Source: Endomychus coccineus (lineage: Eukaryota > Arthropoda > Insecta > Coleoptera > Endomychidae). Taken from it: DNA of 64,000 bases. The notes beneath the pieces were generated by a model, which was given only the letters and a program-made list of their open reading frames with translations, searched no databases and was not told where the DNA came from. The stretch lies in the NCBI GenBank assembly GCA_958510875.1, contig OY294067.1, forward strand, positions 147,672,243-147,736,242, read 5' to 3'. This document shows positions 52,101 through 61,470 of the stretch, piece by piece (the first letter of the stretch is position 1; each line of letters begins with the position of its first letter). A program made the position numbers and the translations under genes.

Positions 52101-52440
52101 CATCAATATTTTGGAACATACACGTTATCAAAATTTCGTAAGGAATCAAAAATGTTTCTAATAAGCAAAGGTTTCTATACAATGGAAGAATTTTACAATA
52201 TGTAAACGTCTGTATGTATGTTGTTCTATATCTATATTTGTACTATATATTATGTTGTATTAATTATCCTATTCTTTGTATTTTTGAATTTGTGTCTTAG
52301 ATTGAGTTTCATTATGATACATCTCCCTAACTATGACTTGTCCCATAATTTTTGCACTCAAATTTTATGTTATTTGTACAATTTTTACGGACCGATGAAT
52401 CATCTCATCTTATCTTATTACTATGGCGGGGCTGATTTGA
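49140..52440 (+). pseudogene. Decayed LINE with ORF1, endonuclease and reverse transcriptase
   Basis: 49225-49480 encodes an ORF1-type C-terminus ('AWIYVSNLNTDYTAQDLEKYL', 'SSFKIGIPF', 'LWAPGTYINRYF'). ORF2 begins at the ATG at 49513. A frameshift at about 49580 leads into 'ILCLSEHFQPEEI', 'GGGVCI', 'VSLYRSPS', 'RIICGDLDVDLL' and 'FLSDHTYQI', an APE-type endonuclease with the GD-D and SDH motifs, open to 50224. RT follows in many broken frames ('GIYEIPDNIL', 'GTPQGSCISPTLFNIFI' in pieces, 'YADN'-like box at about 51436). It ends with 'AQKRALRNMAEASGRTHCR' and 'LYINSLLIYVKTN' (51839-52072). A Jockey/CR1-like element, inactive. Confidence 0.85.
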
Positions 52441-52759
52441 AAGTTTTAATTCGATGCATCATTAATCGCAATATCACAGAAAAAAGATTCTATATACGCC
52501 TAGGCAATTTAAAAAAAAATCGTTAATGAATATCAGGGTGTGAAGGAGTCTTAAAAAAAATCTATGAGCTTTGATTTCGATTCAGAAAGGTAAGAGCTAG
52601 CCGAAAAGTATTATTTGAATGTCAATCGAATAAATCAAAATATAATCTAAATATATGGATCAAACGCAATCTTGGTTGAAATAAAATATCTCCTCCGATA
52701 CAAATATGTTGAAACTGGAATTGTACTACTGAATATAGAACCACAAGCCAAAATACAAG

Positions 52760-53090
52760 ATGTTTAGAATAGATCAGCTTTTTGTAGCAGCGAATCATGA
52801 CCTACGATTACCGCCTTATAACCAGGATCTGGATCCATTCGAGTTAATGTCGGCTGAGCTGCAAGATTATGTGGCAAACAAGGAAATACATTTTTTTACT
52901 GAGCAGGGAAATCTCGTTGTGAACGAGCCAATAAATTTGAGTACGAATTCAAGTCAAATGGAGTGTCATAATATTACATAGATGACGTGATTAATGATTT
53001 ACAATGAATATGGTGTTACTGAAACTGGATTTGAAGGTTCAGAGGATGAAGGGGCGGAATCTCTGATGGAATCCAATGAAAAAATATTTA
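52760..53090 (+). pseudogene. Tc1/mariner-like DDE transposase C-terminal fragment
   Basis: The frame at 52800 reads 'HDLRLPPYNQDLDPFELMSAELQDYVANKE'. The R-L-P-P-Y...L-x-P-x-E tract contains the third catalytic acidic residue (Glu in 'DPFEL') of IS630/Tc1/mariner-type transposases. After a stop at 52979-52981 an acidic Glu/Ser-rich tail continues in another frame to about 53090. The rest of the transposase and any inverted repeats were not found. 53091-54658 has no recognised feature. Confidence 0.55.
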
Positions 53091-54658
53091 TCAAATGAAC
53101 ACAAATTTCTTTTCCCATGATTCATTGTTCAATTGTACACTAATGATCATTTTCGTACAGAAACACCAGTTGAGTACGATAACTCGTACTTTTCATTCTA
53201 TACAGGTAGAAATGTGTTCAAGTGTTTAACTATAATGGTTATTTACAACACCGTTTCTAAAATTAGTTTACAAATTACAGGCCGATAATATTTGGGTGAA
53301 GTGTATTAGGAAAATTAAATTTGACCGACCTGAGGCAAAATATTGATTGAATATTAGTATTCATAATGTGTTATGAACGAAGCAGTTGAGATAATTGAGA
53401 ATATACTGGAAATTCCTAGTTCCAGATGGTCGTTCAGTATCTATTGTTTTTAAATAATAATATATTGATTCTAATCAACTCATGGTATGCCCTGTTCTCA
53501 TATTTTGGATGTTGATAATGTATTCATAATTAGCTCATTGTATATTTTTATGCCAAAATACAGTTTTGTAGTGGGAAGCTAGTCTCCCGATTGTGTCTCC
53601 CTAAAAACGTCGGTAGTGAATATTTGTCACTCAGTAAGCTCAGTAGCTCAGGTGTACGTGTGAGTATATTATAGATTTACCTAATTAAATTCAACGTTAT
53701 AGTATATTTCTGGTCTCTATGTTGATCCGAATCAAAACTCAATGAAGAGGTTTTAACAATCAATTGAAACTATTATGTCGAAGATACGGGTTGCGGAATC
53801 AGAGTGTAGGAGCTATGACTTATCTCCAAGTGTTTTTTCCATTGTGGACATCACGAACTGAAACTGTCACGGGAATTAAGCTCGTATTACCAATTACACA
53901 CTAATACCGATAACATCGTGTGAATGCCGAACGCTATTAATATTTATTTATGTACAGCACATATCGGTAATAGGATCGTTCGGGGGCTTTGTTTATGCGT
54001 CAATATAAACCGCAAACGACCAAGCAGCTGGTTTCGAAATAATTGGCAGATCTTAATTGCTGCGTACAGCTCACAAAACATACAGCAAGCAACGTAGCTG
54101 AAATGAAAAGTGTTGGAAATTTGAGAATACCAATAATTTTATTACTTTTCAATGTTCTGGGTATTATATCGAACTTACTGACATCAGTAACCGAAGAATG
54201 CTTCAATATGATGGAATTGAAAGGATGGAATTCGAATATTCGGAAGGAGCAGTTACAACGTAATTTTTCATCTTCAAATTAACATTTGAGAGGTAACATT
54301 TAACAAAAAGTTGACGATTATCTCAATCAACTGTATTCAATACTATCATTATTCAGTGTAGGTAAAAAATATGAACTATCTGCTTCTCAAATTCAATTCT
54401 CTTTCAGTATTATAGCTTTTTCCGGAGACGTTATACCTATGTAATAGATAGCAATTTGGCACAAAATATCAATATTTGGACCAGTGAAATATTTTTAAAT
54501 TTGAATGAAGATTTGTAGCTATTACTGTAGGTAGAATTTTCTGGAAAGGAACTTCTATTACGGAGATGTAGAATGTAGACGGTGGCAATATTATATAAGA
54601 TCAAACTTAAGATTTAACTACGGATTGCCCTGTCTCGAATTTCAAATCAATTATCTCT

Positions 54659-56728
54659 TGAATTAAAGAGTGCACTTGTCGCTTTTCGGTTGATTGCTTA
54701 CTGCGGTAAGCTTCGAATCCTCGGGCGCCAGATTTTTCTCAAAGGTTTACTCCTTTTTGAGGACTCCTGCTAGGGTCCTCTCCACAAGGCTCGTCACTAT
54801 GCTATCTAAAGATAGCCTTGTCCCTAGGGTAGCTACAGTGAAGTATAACAAGAGTCCAATGGGCAGAAAACAGTATCGAAATTGTAGGCTTTAATTACAA
54901 TTGATACCTGGTTATAACTTAGCTCGTTAAAGTTGGAGCAGAAATAATTTAATAAAACAGGGAATTCCAAATATTGAAATATATAATGATTTTAACAATT
55001 ACACTTTCAGAATAATCAATTTAAATGCAATTGAACGGTATTATTTCACAAAATTACACCCAGACGGAAAATGTAATGAAGCTCAAACGGTAAATGAAAA
55101 CCCTTTCAAGAAGTCAACTCTACAATAAGTCCGGTCACTAAATTTAATTCAGCGGTACGGGATCGGTTGCTGAATGATTCAGAATGATCAATTTGTGGAA
55201 AAATACGAATCAAACAGGTCTCAGCGTAATGAGCGGTATGCGGTAAATCTTAGATAGCAGCACTAATAAATGGAATGTTCAAATCACACTACGATATATT
55301 CGGTTATTAATTCGGTTTGTTCGGAAAATATTGTTTGCACTAGTTTTCCGATTGTACGATATCAGATTTTACAATTTTCGGTTAATTACTCTAATTGAGT
55401 TTATTCTGTCATCTCACCCACCCTTGTACTAACTTTCACGGAGTACCCGGTAATTGTGTGACAGTGTTAGACTTTATACACTTTACAGATTCGGAACCTA
55501 GACAATTAGGGTTTATACTTCCGGGGTGACACAGTGTGCACAAACCCTAACTATCACATCTGCAATAACCCCTATATCCACGGCCGAGGACTTCTCATAG
55601 TATTAAGGGAATTATTACGATTCTCAATCACACAATCACACAACCACCCCCAGCTTATACTTCTGGAGTGACACAGTGTGCACAAGCCGTTGGTGGTTTG
55701 GTCGTCTCAGGATATACTTATACTTCTGGAGTGACACAGTGTGCACAAATATACCCAAAGACGCCCCTGTCGTTCAAACATACACACTCTGTACACACCA
55801 CACAATAACTTGAATATTTCAATTCACGCGCGAATTCAAATCGTGTGCGATTCGACCTATGACTAGGATAAACTCAAATTCACCAATTCAAATTACTGAA
55901 TACTACAAAACTCAGGTATCGTACAAACGCTCACCAATTACAATAACAATCATAAATTACGGAAATCAATATATCGTAATGCTCAAAAATATAAACTTAT
56001 TTGCTATCATTCACCTTCTGAAACAATTCACTTGCACGGAAAACTATTATTAATTCACAACCTTCAAATCTCTGACTCATAATTCAAAAAAAACACTAGA
56101 GAACTACTTTACTGATTCAAATTGAAAACACAAGAGAGCTACTGTACGCCTCGAAATTCAAAAACACAAGAGCTACTTCACTGATCAAAATCGAAATCAC
56201 AAAAGAGAGCGATCTGTTGTCTGTCACGGCTTTTATATGTTTTTCGAGGTTCTGGACAGATCTGCTCCACCAAATCCTCATTTTGTGCCCAGGGTTTTTT
56301 ACTTATGCCCCGAACAATGTATGAAAGTGACGCTACTTTTTAAATCTGAAATTCGCGCACATGACGCTCCGGTAGTTTCTCTCGGCGGACTAAACAAGTG
56401 TTATCGGAGTTTTTTAGGTTGTTCCCCTTTTTTATACATAAGGCTGCACAAAGTTTGGTGTCTTAACTGGCCAGCCCCTGTTTTTGCAACATGTTTTTAT
56501 CGGAATGAAATGCAATTTTGAACGGGCTTGAATTAGATTCATCTATTTGAATAATTATACTTATTTCAAATTACGGAGATTTAGAAAAGTGGCAATCACG
56601 TAATACACATTCTGAATTCATTCATATCTATTGAAATAATGAACTGTTCAAACTGAAATTACATGTAACATCCGTATTTATTGCCTGATCTGAATTAAAT
56701 AATCTTTCGAAATTTAAGCTTCGTTACA
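54659..56728 (-). repeat. 3' LTR of the gypsy element
   Basis: About 2.07 kb, starting TGTAACGAAGC on the minus strand at 56728. The far end is estimated by alignment with the other LTR and the primer-binding site. It contains a TATA box (minus strand, 56231-56238) and three copies of a roughly 30-bp block with gtgacacagtgtgcac (near 55513, 55658 and 55719). A 94-codon open frame on the plus strand recurs in both LTRs but has no recognisable domain. Confidence 0.88.
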
Positions 56729-56740
56729 TCCCCCCTAAGT
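56729..56740 (-). other. Polypurine tract
   Basis: Minus strand acttagggggga immediately before the TGTAACG start of the 3' LTR; plus-strand DNA synthesis primer of LTR elements. Confidence 0.8.
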
Positions 56741-56979
56741 TCGGTTAAAAATCAAAGAATCTGATTCTTTCATTTTTCAATTCTCATTTGAGAATTCATA
56801 CGAAAAAGAATCTAATACAAAGGTAAGATACCCTAACCTGACGTTAAAACTTGAATTTCCTTCGTCGGGAACATCGCGGAATAGCAATATCTCACTTGGA
56901 ACATAAAATGAAAATTCTGCTGCTGAACGGAGGACTGTACTTCTTCTTCGGAATGGGAAAACTTAAAACTTCTTCTTCT

Positions 56980-57354
56980 TCACAACGGAAAGCTTGAAAC
57001 TTCTTCCTCTTCGGAATGGAAAAACTTCTTCTCATTTTGTTGACATGGGCACGTTCGGCAGCGTACGCACCGCGGTCTCGGTGGTACTACAAAGGATGGA
57101 CGCGCTGTCTGGTTGCACCTTTCTCTTCGGTATCCTGGATATCCACATAGCTCACATAATCCCCATAGCTGGACGGGTACGTAGACCGGTTCCATCCGCG
57201 TCTGAGTCGTCGGAGCAGCTGGGATTTTCATAGCTTGTGGTTCGGACTGTACCTCTTCCGGTTTCGGTTGAACCTCCATATTTTGCAGTGCTTCATCTAG
57301 CACTATCTCAATGAAATCTGAAGGTTCGTACGACATATTATCACCTGTGAACAT
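56980..57354 (-). CDS. Third ORF of the gypsy element, 124 aa, zinc-knuckle-like
   Basis: Lies between the integrase and the polypurine tract. The frame is open from 57399, but the first ATG is at 57354. The protein is acidic and Pro/Gln-rich, with 'CELCGYPGYRRERC', a CX2CX4YX4C arrangement (a zinc knuckle with Tyr where His is expected), and a second 'CVRCRTCPC' cluster. Its ending resembles the C-terminal Cys clusters of gag, so it could be a duplicated and diverged gag end. Envelope features (signal peptide, membrane segment) are absent. Function unknown. Confidence 0.5.
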   Translation of the reverse strand: MFTGDNMSYEPSDFIEIVLDEALQNMEVQPKPEEVQSEPQAMKIPAAPTTQTRMEPVYVPVQLWGLCELCGYPGYRRERCNQTARPSFVVPPRPRCVRCRTCPCQQNEKKFFHSEEEEVSSFPL

Positions 57355-57432
57355 TGAATCATAATAATGAGTAATTGTACTACTTGATACTTTGTCCAAC
57401 GGTATCTATATTTTCCGGTACCTCGATTTATT

Positions 57433-59229
57433 TCAACTTCCCGGAATGCCCGGAACATTATATGGCTTCAGATCCTTGATATGGACTCGTTTTACTTGCT
57501 TGCCATCTTCGCCTCTCAGGTCGTAAATGACCGGAGAAATTACTTTGATTACCGTAAACGGACCGGTATATTTTGGGGCCAATTCAGCGGCAAAATGTCG
57601 AACACTAGAGGACAGATGATGCTCTACCTTCATTACTTTATCACCCACGTGACAACGCCAATCTCTACGACGGAGATTGTAGTAACGACTCTGATGGGTA
57701 AAAGCACGGGATAACTGAATACGCACCAGTTGGAAAGTTTCACGTAATTTGTCTAATCTAGTTCGGTGTCCTGAAATCTGTACCCGATTCGGATCGGTAG
57801 GAATATTTTCCTCGGTCTCCACCGGAGCGGTAAAGGAACGGACTATCGAATTTGGAACTTCAAGTTCTCGGCAAAAATTTGAAAAGGCAGGTGAAAATCC
57901 GGTGGATTCATGTGGGGCAGAATTTAGGGCAAACAGAAAATCGGGTAGAAACTTATCCCATTTTCTGTGGTCTCCATTGCAGAATTGTGCAATCATGGTC
58001 TTTAAGGTACGTTTTGTTCTCTCCACGGGATTGCATTGTGGAGTATATGTAGGAGTGAGGCGGTGCTTAATTCCAAACTCCTTCATGAGTGTCTTGAAAA
58101 CTTTACTTTCGTACTGCGTCCCATTGTCGCTGATAACGGTTTCCGGACAACCAAAACGAGTTATGATCTCTTCGTAGAAGGCTTGAGTTACCGCCTGCGC
58201 GGTAGCTTTTCTCAACGGCTTACACTGTACCCACTTCGTAAAACGGTCCTGCATGACAAGAATAAAATTGTTTCCCTTGGCGGATCTTGGTAACGGTCCT
58301 ACCAAATCAGTGCTCACACACTTCCAAGGAAACTGATTTACTGTCGGCTGCATAAATCCAGGCTTCTGCTGTTGAGACACTTTGAAAGCTTGGCACTGCG
58401 TACATCCACGCACGTACTTCGCTATATCGCGGAACATCCCCGGCCAATAATACTTGTGGGATATTCGCGCAATCGTCTTGGCAATACATAAATGTCCTGC
58501 AGTCGGACTGTCATGGTTTTCTTTCAGAACGTTCAACCGGAGCGGTTTCGGAACGCAAAGCTTCCACGGATCTCTCATTTCCGGTTCGGACAAGTCATTA
58601 GAGTCCCAGAAGTGGCGGTACAACCGATTATCCTTCACACAATAATCCGGATACGCTTCTGGACTCTTCTCAACTTCGGCTTTCTTTGAATTGTACCAGT
58701 TACAATTCACGGGGTCATTCAGTACGAATAATTCTTGATTGTCATTTGTTTTCTCCTTGTTCGGTAACGGATCGCGTGACAGGGCATCAGCCACACGATT
58801 CAACACTCCTCTTAGGGGACTTCTACCCCAGGCGGGTTTCACCGATGGCCTATTCGTAACCCGGAACCAACACGGGGCTAGAATTCTCTCATTCTTCACT
58901 TTACTGTTTTTCGACCCTATAGCGGTCCCTACTTTAACTTCACTTTCACCGTTATTCGGTAATTTCGGTTTAGTATCGGTATTATCGGTATTACAAACAA
59001 CGGTATTTTCAACGGCACCGGCGGACTCCTTATCCGCGGTGCGGTTCATTACAGTGGTGTGGTGAGCGGTTTTCACTTTCTTCCTCGAGGCCTGTTCAAC
59101 CGGGATCAGCTTCGGCCTCGCTACCTCGCAGTCCCGCGGACGTTTCCCTGTCCCGGACACGGACAAACTCGCGACATTATCCCAGGGCGGCGGCATCTTG
59201 AGCAAAGTAATTTCGGTGAATTCCGACAA
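57433..59229 (-). CDS. Pol remnant: -1 frame entry, RNase H end, integrase
   Basis: 598 open codons in the -1 frame relative to gag, without an ATG start, so it should be made as a gag-pol fusion through the slippery site at 59142-59148. Residues 1-140 are a charged linker without protease or RT motifs. At about 143-152 the text jumps to 'NRVADALSRDP', the end of gypsy RNase H. The integrase follows intact: HHCC finger (His239, His246, Cys276, Cys279), catalytic Asp308 ('VSTDLVG'), Asp368 ('VISDNGTQ') and Glu403 ('CNPVERTKRT'), and a C-terminal GPY/F-like 'KYTGPFTVIKVISP'. Protease, RT and most of RNase H are deleted near 58800 with the frame kept. Confidence 0.9.
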   Translation of the reverse strand: MSEFTEITLLKMPPPWDNVASLSVSGTGKRPRDCEVARPKLIPVEQASRKKVKTAHHTTVMNRTADKESAGAVENTVVCNTDNTDTKPKLPNNGESEVKVGTAIGSKNSKVKNERILAPCWFRVTNRPSVKPAWGRSPLRGVLNRVADALSRDPLPNKEKTNDNQELFVLNDPVNCNWYNSKKAEVEKSPEAYPDYCVKDNRLYRHFWDSNDLSEPEMRDPWKLCVPKPLRLNVLKENHDSPTAGHLCIAKTIARISHKYYWPGMFRDIAKYVRGCTQCQAFKVSQQQKPGFMQPTVNQFPWKCVSTDLVGPLPRSAKGNNFILVMQDRFTKWVQCKPLRKATAQAVTQAFYEEIITRFGCPETVISDNGTQYESKVFKTLMKEFGIKHRLTPTYTPQCNPVERTKRTLKTMIAQFCNGDHRKWDKFLPDFLFALNSAPHESTGFSPAFSNFCRELEVPNSIVRSFTAPVETEENIPTDPNRVQISGHRTRLDKLRETFQLVRIQLSRAFTHQSRYYNLRRRDWRCHVGDKVMKVEHHLSSSVRHFAAELAPKYTGPFTVIKVISPVIYDLRGEDGKQVKRVHIKDLKPYNVPGIPGS

Positions 59230-60785
59230 TTATTTTTGCCATGCCCCGTTTCCCCACATCTCCAACATGAGATGGGCTGTGTTGCGGTATTCGGCTTCAG
59301 CCTGGTAGGGCACTGCGGCCTGAAGTGGCCGCGGAGACCACAATCCCAACAAGTCTGTTCAGGGACATTCGGTATCCCAAACTTGACTGGCGATGATGGT
59401 TCAGGTGCAGGTTGCCTACCCTGCGGCTCCATAGTCCTTACTGTTGGACTGGGAATTTGTGCCCTCACTGACACTGGGAAAATCCTCTTCTGCATGAGTT
59501 TCTGCTCAGCCTGCAGATTCTCATATTCTTTTGCTTGTAGCATTAACGACGGCACGTCGTTAAAAGTCCCTTGTCGAATAAATTGCCTATATTCCGGCAA
59601 TAAATTTCGGTGCAACCAGAACAATTCCCGTTCTGTGGTCATTGCACCATGTCTCCTGATAAGTGTTTGCATATCCACAACATATGCAGCGGCGCTCTCA
59701 TTCATGCGTTGATGCCGCCGGCTGATCTGTACTTCCAGATCAATGTGGTAATTGGCATCCATGAAAAATAAGGTGAAGTCTCTTTGGAAATCGGCAAACG
59801 TAGCCCAGCGGCTACGATTATTCCGATACCACAATAGTGCGGTGCCTTCCAAAACTTCTGGTAACGATAACAATAATGAATCCTTCGGTGTATTCAGTTG
59901 CATTGCTATCTCTTCTAGCCGTTCCAGGAACGTAGCGGGATCTGACGTTTCATTGAATTGAATTCTGTATTGATTCAAACGCGGAGCACTACCCGGAGCT
60001 GAATAACTATATCCAGGCACATGCTGAACATGACTGAACGGAATATTGTACCCTTGCGGAATAACAGTAACAGGAACATATTGGGCAGGTGCTTGCGGAA
60101 CAAATGGTACCTGCGGAACCTTAGGGGCTTGTGGAACAAATGGTAACTGTGGAACCATCGGTACTTGCGGAACGGTCGGTATTTGACTCCACGCCGGTGT
60201 CACATCTGACGACGTGGTCCTATAAATCGGAGGGTTCATAGGATTCGGCGGGGAAGAATAGATCGGCGTTTGAATCGGTGGTGCCGTCATTACCACAGTG
60301 TTCGTGTACGTTACTGTATTCGTAGTGGACGTAGTTGACCAATACGACGGCTGTATCCTCGGTGTGCTACTTATTGCCGGTCTTGATTGAACCCCCGAAG
60401 GACTAAACGTCGGTGTTGTGTTAAGTGCTACTTCGGTTGTCAAAGCCTTGGTTAGCGTTGCCATGGTACTGGCAATCTTTTCCAACATTCCACGCGGAGG
60501 TCGTATTATTCCTTTACGGACCCCCTTTACGCACCTACGGCGTAAATCTTCGGCGGATCCATTATGGTCAATATCATGATTGGCCAGCACTTCCTGAAGT
60601 TGTGCTTTCTTCAGTAAGTAAATCCAGTTGACTTTCGAATCAACTTCTGTAGTCTCAGTCTGGCTATCCTCGCTATTAGAGCAGAATTTCGCCATTTCGT
60701 CAAAATGTGCTGCCATTTCCTCCATACTGGTAGGCGCAGGCTGCGGCACCTTAGGTATAGCACCTGTATACCCAGGGAACTCCAT
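59121..60785 (-). CDS. gag: Gag polyprotein of the gypsy element
   Basis: 554 aa from the ATG at 60785 (the codon upstream at 60794 is TTG). The N-terminal third has a SAP-like helical segment ('LLKKAQLQEVLANHDI', 'LRRRCVKG'), followed by a Pro/Gln/Val-rich repeat region with 'VPQ' units. The capsid-like domain has 'FLERLEEIAMQLN', 'ALLWYRNNRSRW', 'FQRDFTLFFM' and 'LIRRHGAM' landmarks. Three C-terminal cysteine modules follow: CX2CX4HX4C ('CWDCGLRGHFRPQC'), CX2CX4HX4C ('CWRCGETGHGKNNC') and a degenerate third ('CSRC'). Forms the virus-like particle and binds RNA. Uninterrupted. Confidence 0.92.
   Translation of the reverse strand: MEFPGYTGAIPKVPQPAPTSMEEMAAHFDEMAKFCSNSEDSQTETTEVDSKVNWIYLLKKAQLQEVLANHDIDHNGSAEDLRRRCVKGVRKGIIRPPRGMLEKIASTMATLTKALTTEVALNTTPTFSPSGVQSRPAISSTPRIQPSYWSTTSTTNTVTYTNTVVMTAPPIQTPIYSSPPNPMNPPIYRTTSSDVTPAWSQIPTVPQVPMVPQLPFVPQAPKVPQVPFVPQAPAQYVPVTVIPQGYNIPFSHVQHVPGYSYSAPGSAPRLNQYRIQFNETSDPATFLERLEEIAMQLNTPKDSLLLSLPEVLEGTALLWYRNNRSRWATFADFQRDFTLFFMDANYHIDLEVQISRRHQRMNESAAAYVVDMQTLIRRHGAMTTERELFWLHRNLLPEYRQFIRQGTFNDVPSLMLQAKEYENLQAEQKLMQKRIFPVSVRAQIPSPTVRTMEPQGRQPAPEPSSPVKFGIPNVPEQTCWDCGLRGHFRPQCPTRLKPNTATQPISCWRCGETGHGKNNCRNSPKLLCSRCRRPGIMSRVCPCPGQGNVRGTAR
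59142..59148 (-). promoter_or_regulatory. -1 ribosomal frameshift slippery heptamer GGGAAAC
   Basis: On the minus strand GGGAAAC lies in the gag frame as G GGA AAC, seven codons before the gag stop and inside the 109-bp gag/pol overlap. This is a canonical X XXY YYZ site, and the pol frame continues from it with no stop. I did not fold the downstream stimulator. Confidence 0.85.
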
Positions 60786-61452
60786 ATTATTCAATCCAAT
60801 TCAAAATCAAAATTTTCAACCCCAAAAATAAATTATTTTCCTCAGGGGTAAGTAACGGGAGATGGTGCGGTAAACAAAACCAGTCCACACCTTCCTTCCA
60901 ATAAGGCAGAAGCAATCAAATCACTTGCCCCAATTTGGGCAACGTAACTTTGATTTCGGGAGGTAACTCCAAAACGATTGAGCCAATCCGCCCAAAAATG
61001 TTACCAACGGCTTCCTTGGTATCGATTTATTCGGAAAGGAGCTATGACTTGCCCAATCAGGGTCGAAGTTGACTGGGAAAATCAAAGGGCAAAATATGGG
61101 CAAAAATCAAAATTTGGGCAAAACACTGAGGTGTAGTTACCAATTCTACATCTCACGGAACAATCGATTTTTTAGTCAGATTCTCTGTTAAAAACTTGAT
61201 GTTTCCCCTGAAACGGGGAGGCGGATCAAAAAACTTATTTCACCAAACAACCTTGGTGAGCACGGGGAACAAGTTTCCGTCGAAACTTTTCCAAATTTCT
61301 AAAACGACGGGAACTTGAAGCTTGTTTTTCTGTCACACTATTTCTGAAATTTCATTCAAAATGGTCTACCGGTTCAAATGCAATAAATTATTAGACATTT
61401 CACTTTTCGGAATAAAAAAAAAATAAAATTCCCTCTCGGTCAATTTTCAAAA

Positions 61453-61470
61453 GTCCCTGCTCGGGCGCCA
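61453..61470 (-). other. Primer-binding site, tRNA-Lys type
   Basis: Minus strand tggcgcccgagcagggac abuts the inferred 5' LTR end. It differs at one base from the tRNA-Lys3-type primer site known from lentiviruses, so lysine tRNA is the likely primer. A second partial match (tggcgcccgagg) lies inside each LTR near its 3' edge (54725-54736 and 61532-61543). Confidence 0.85.

Noticed and set aside
57481..59712. Several plus-strand ORFs of 65-217 codons
   Set aside because: They are shadows of gag and pol on the other strand.
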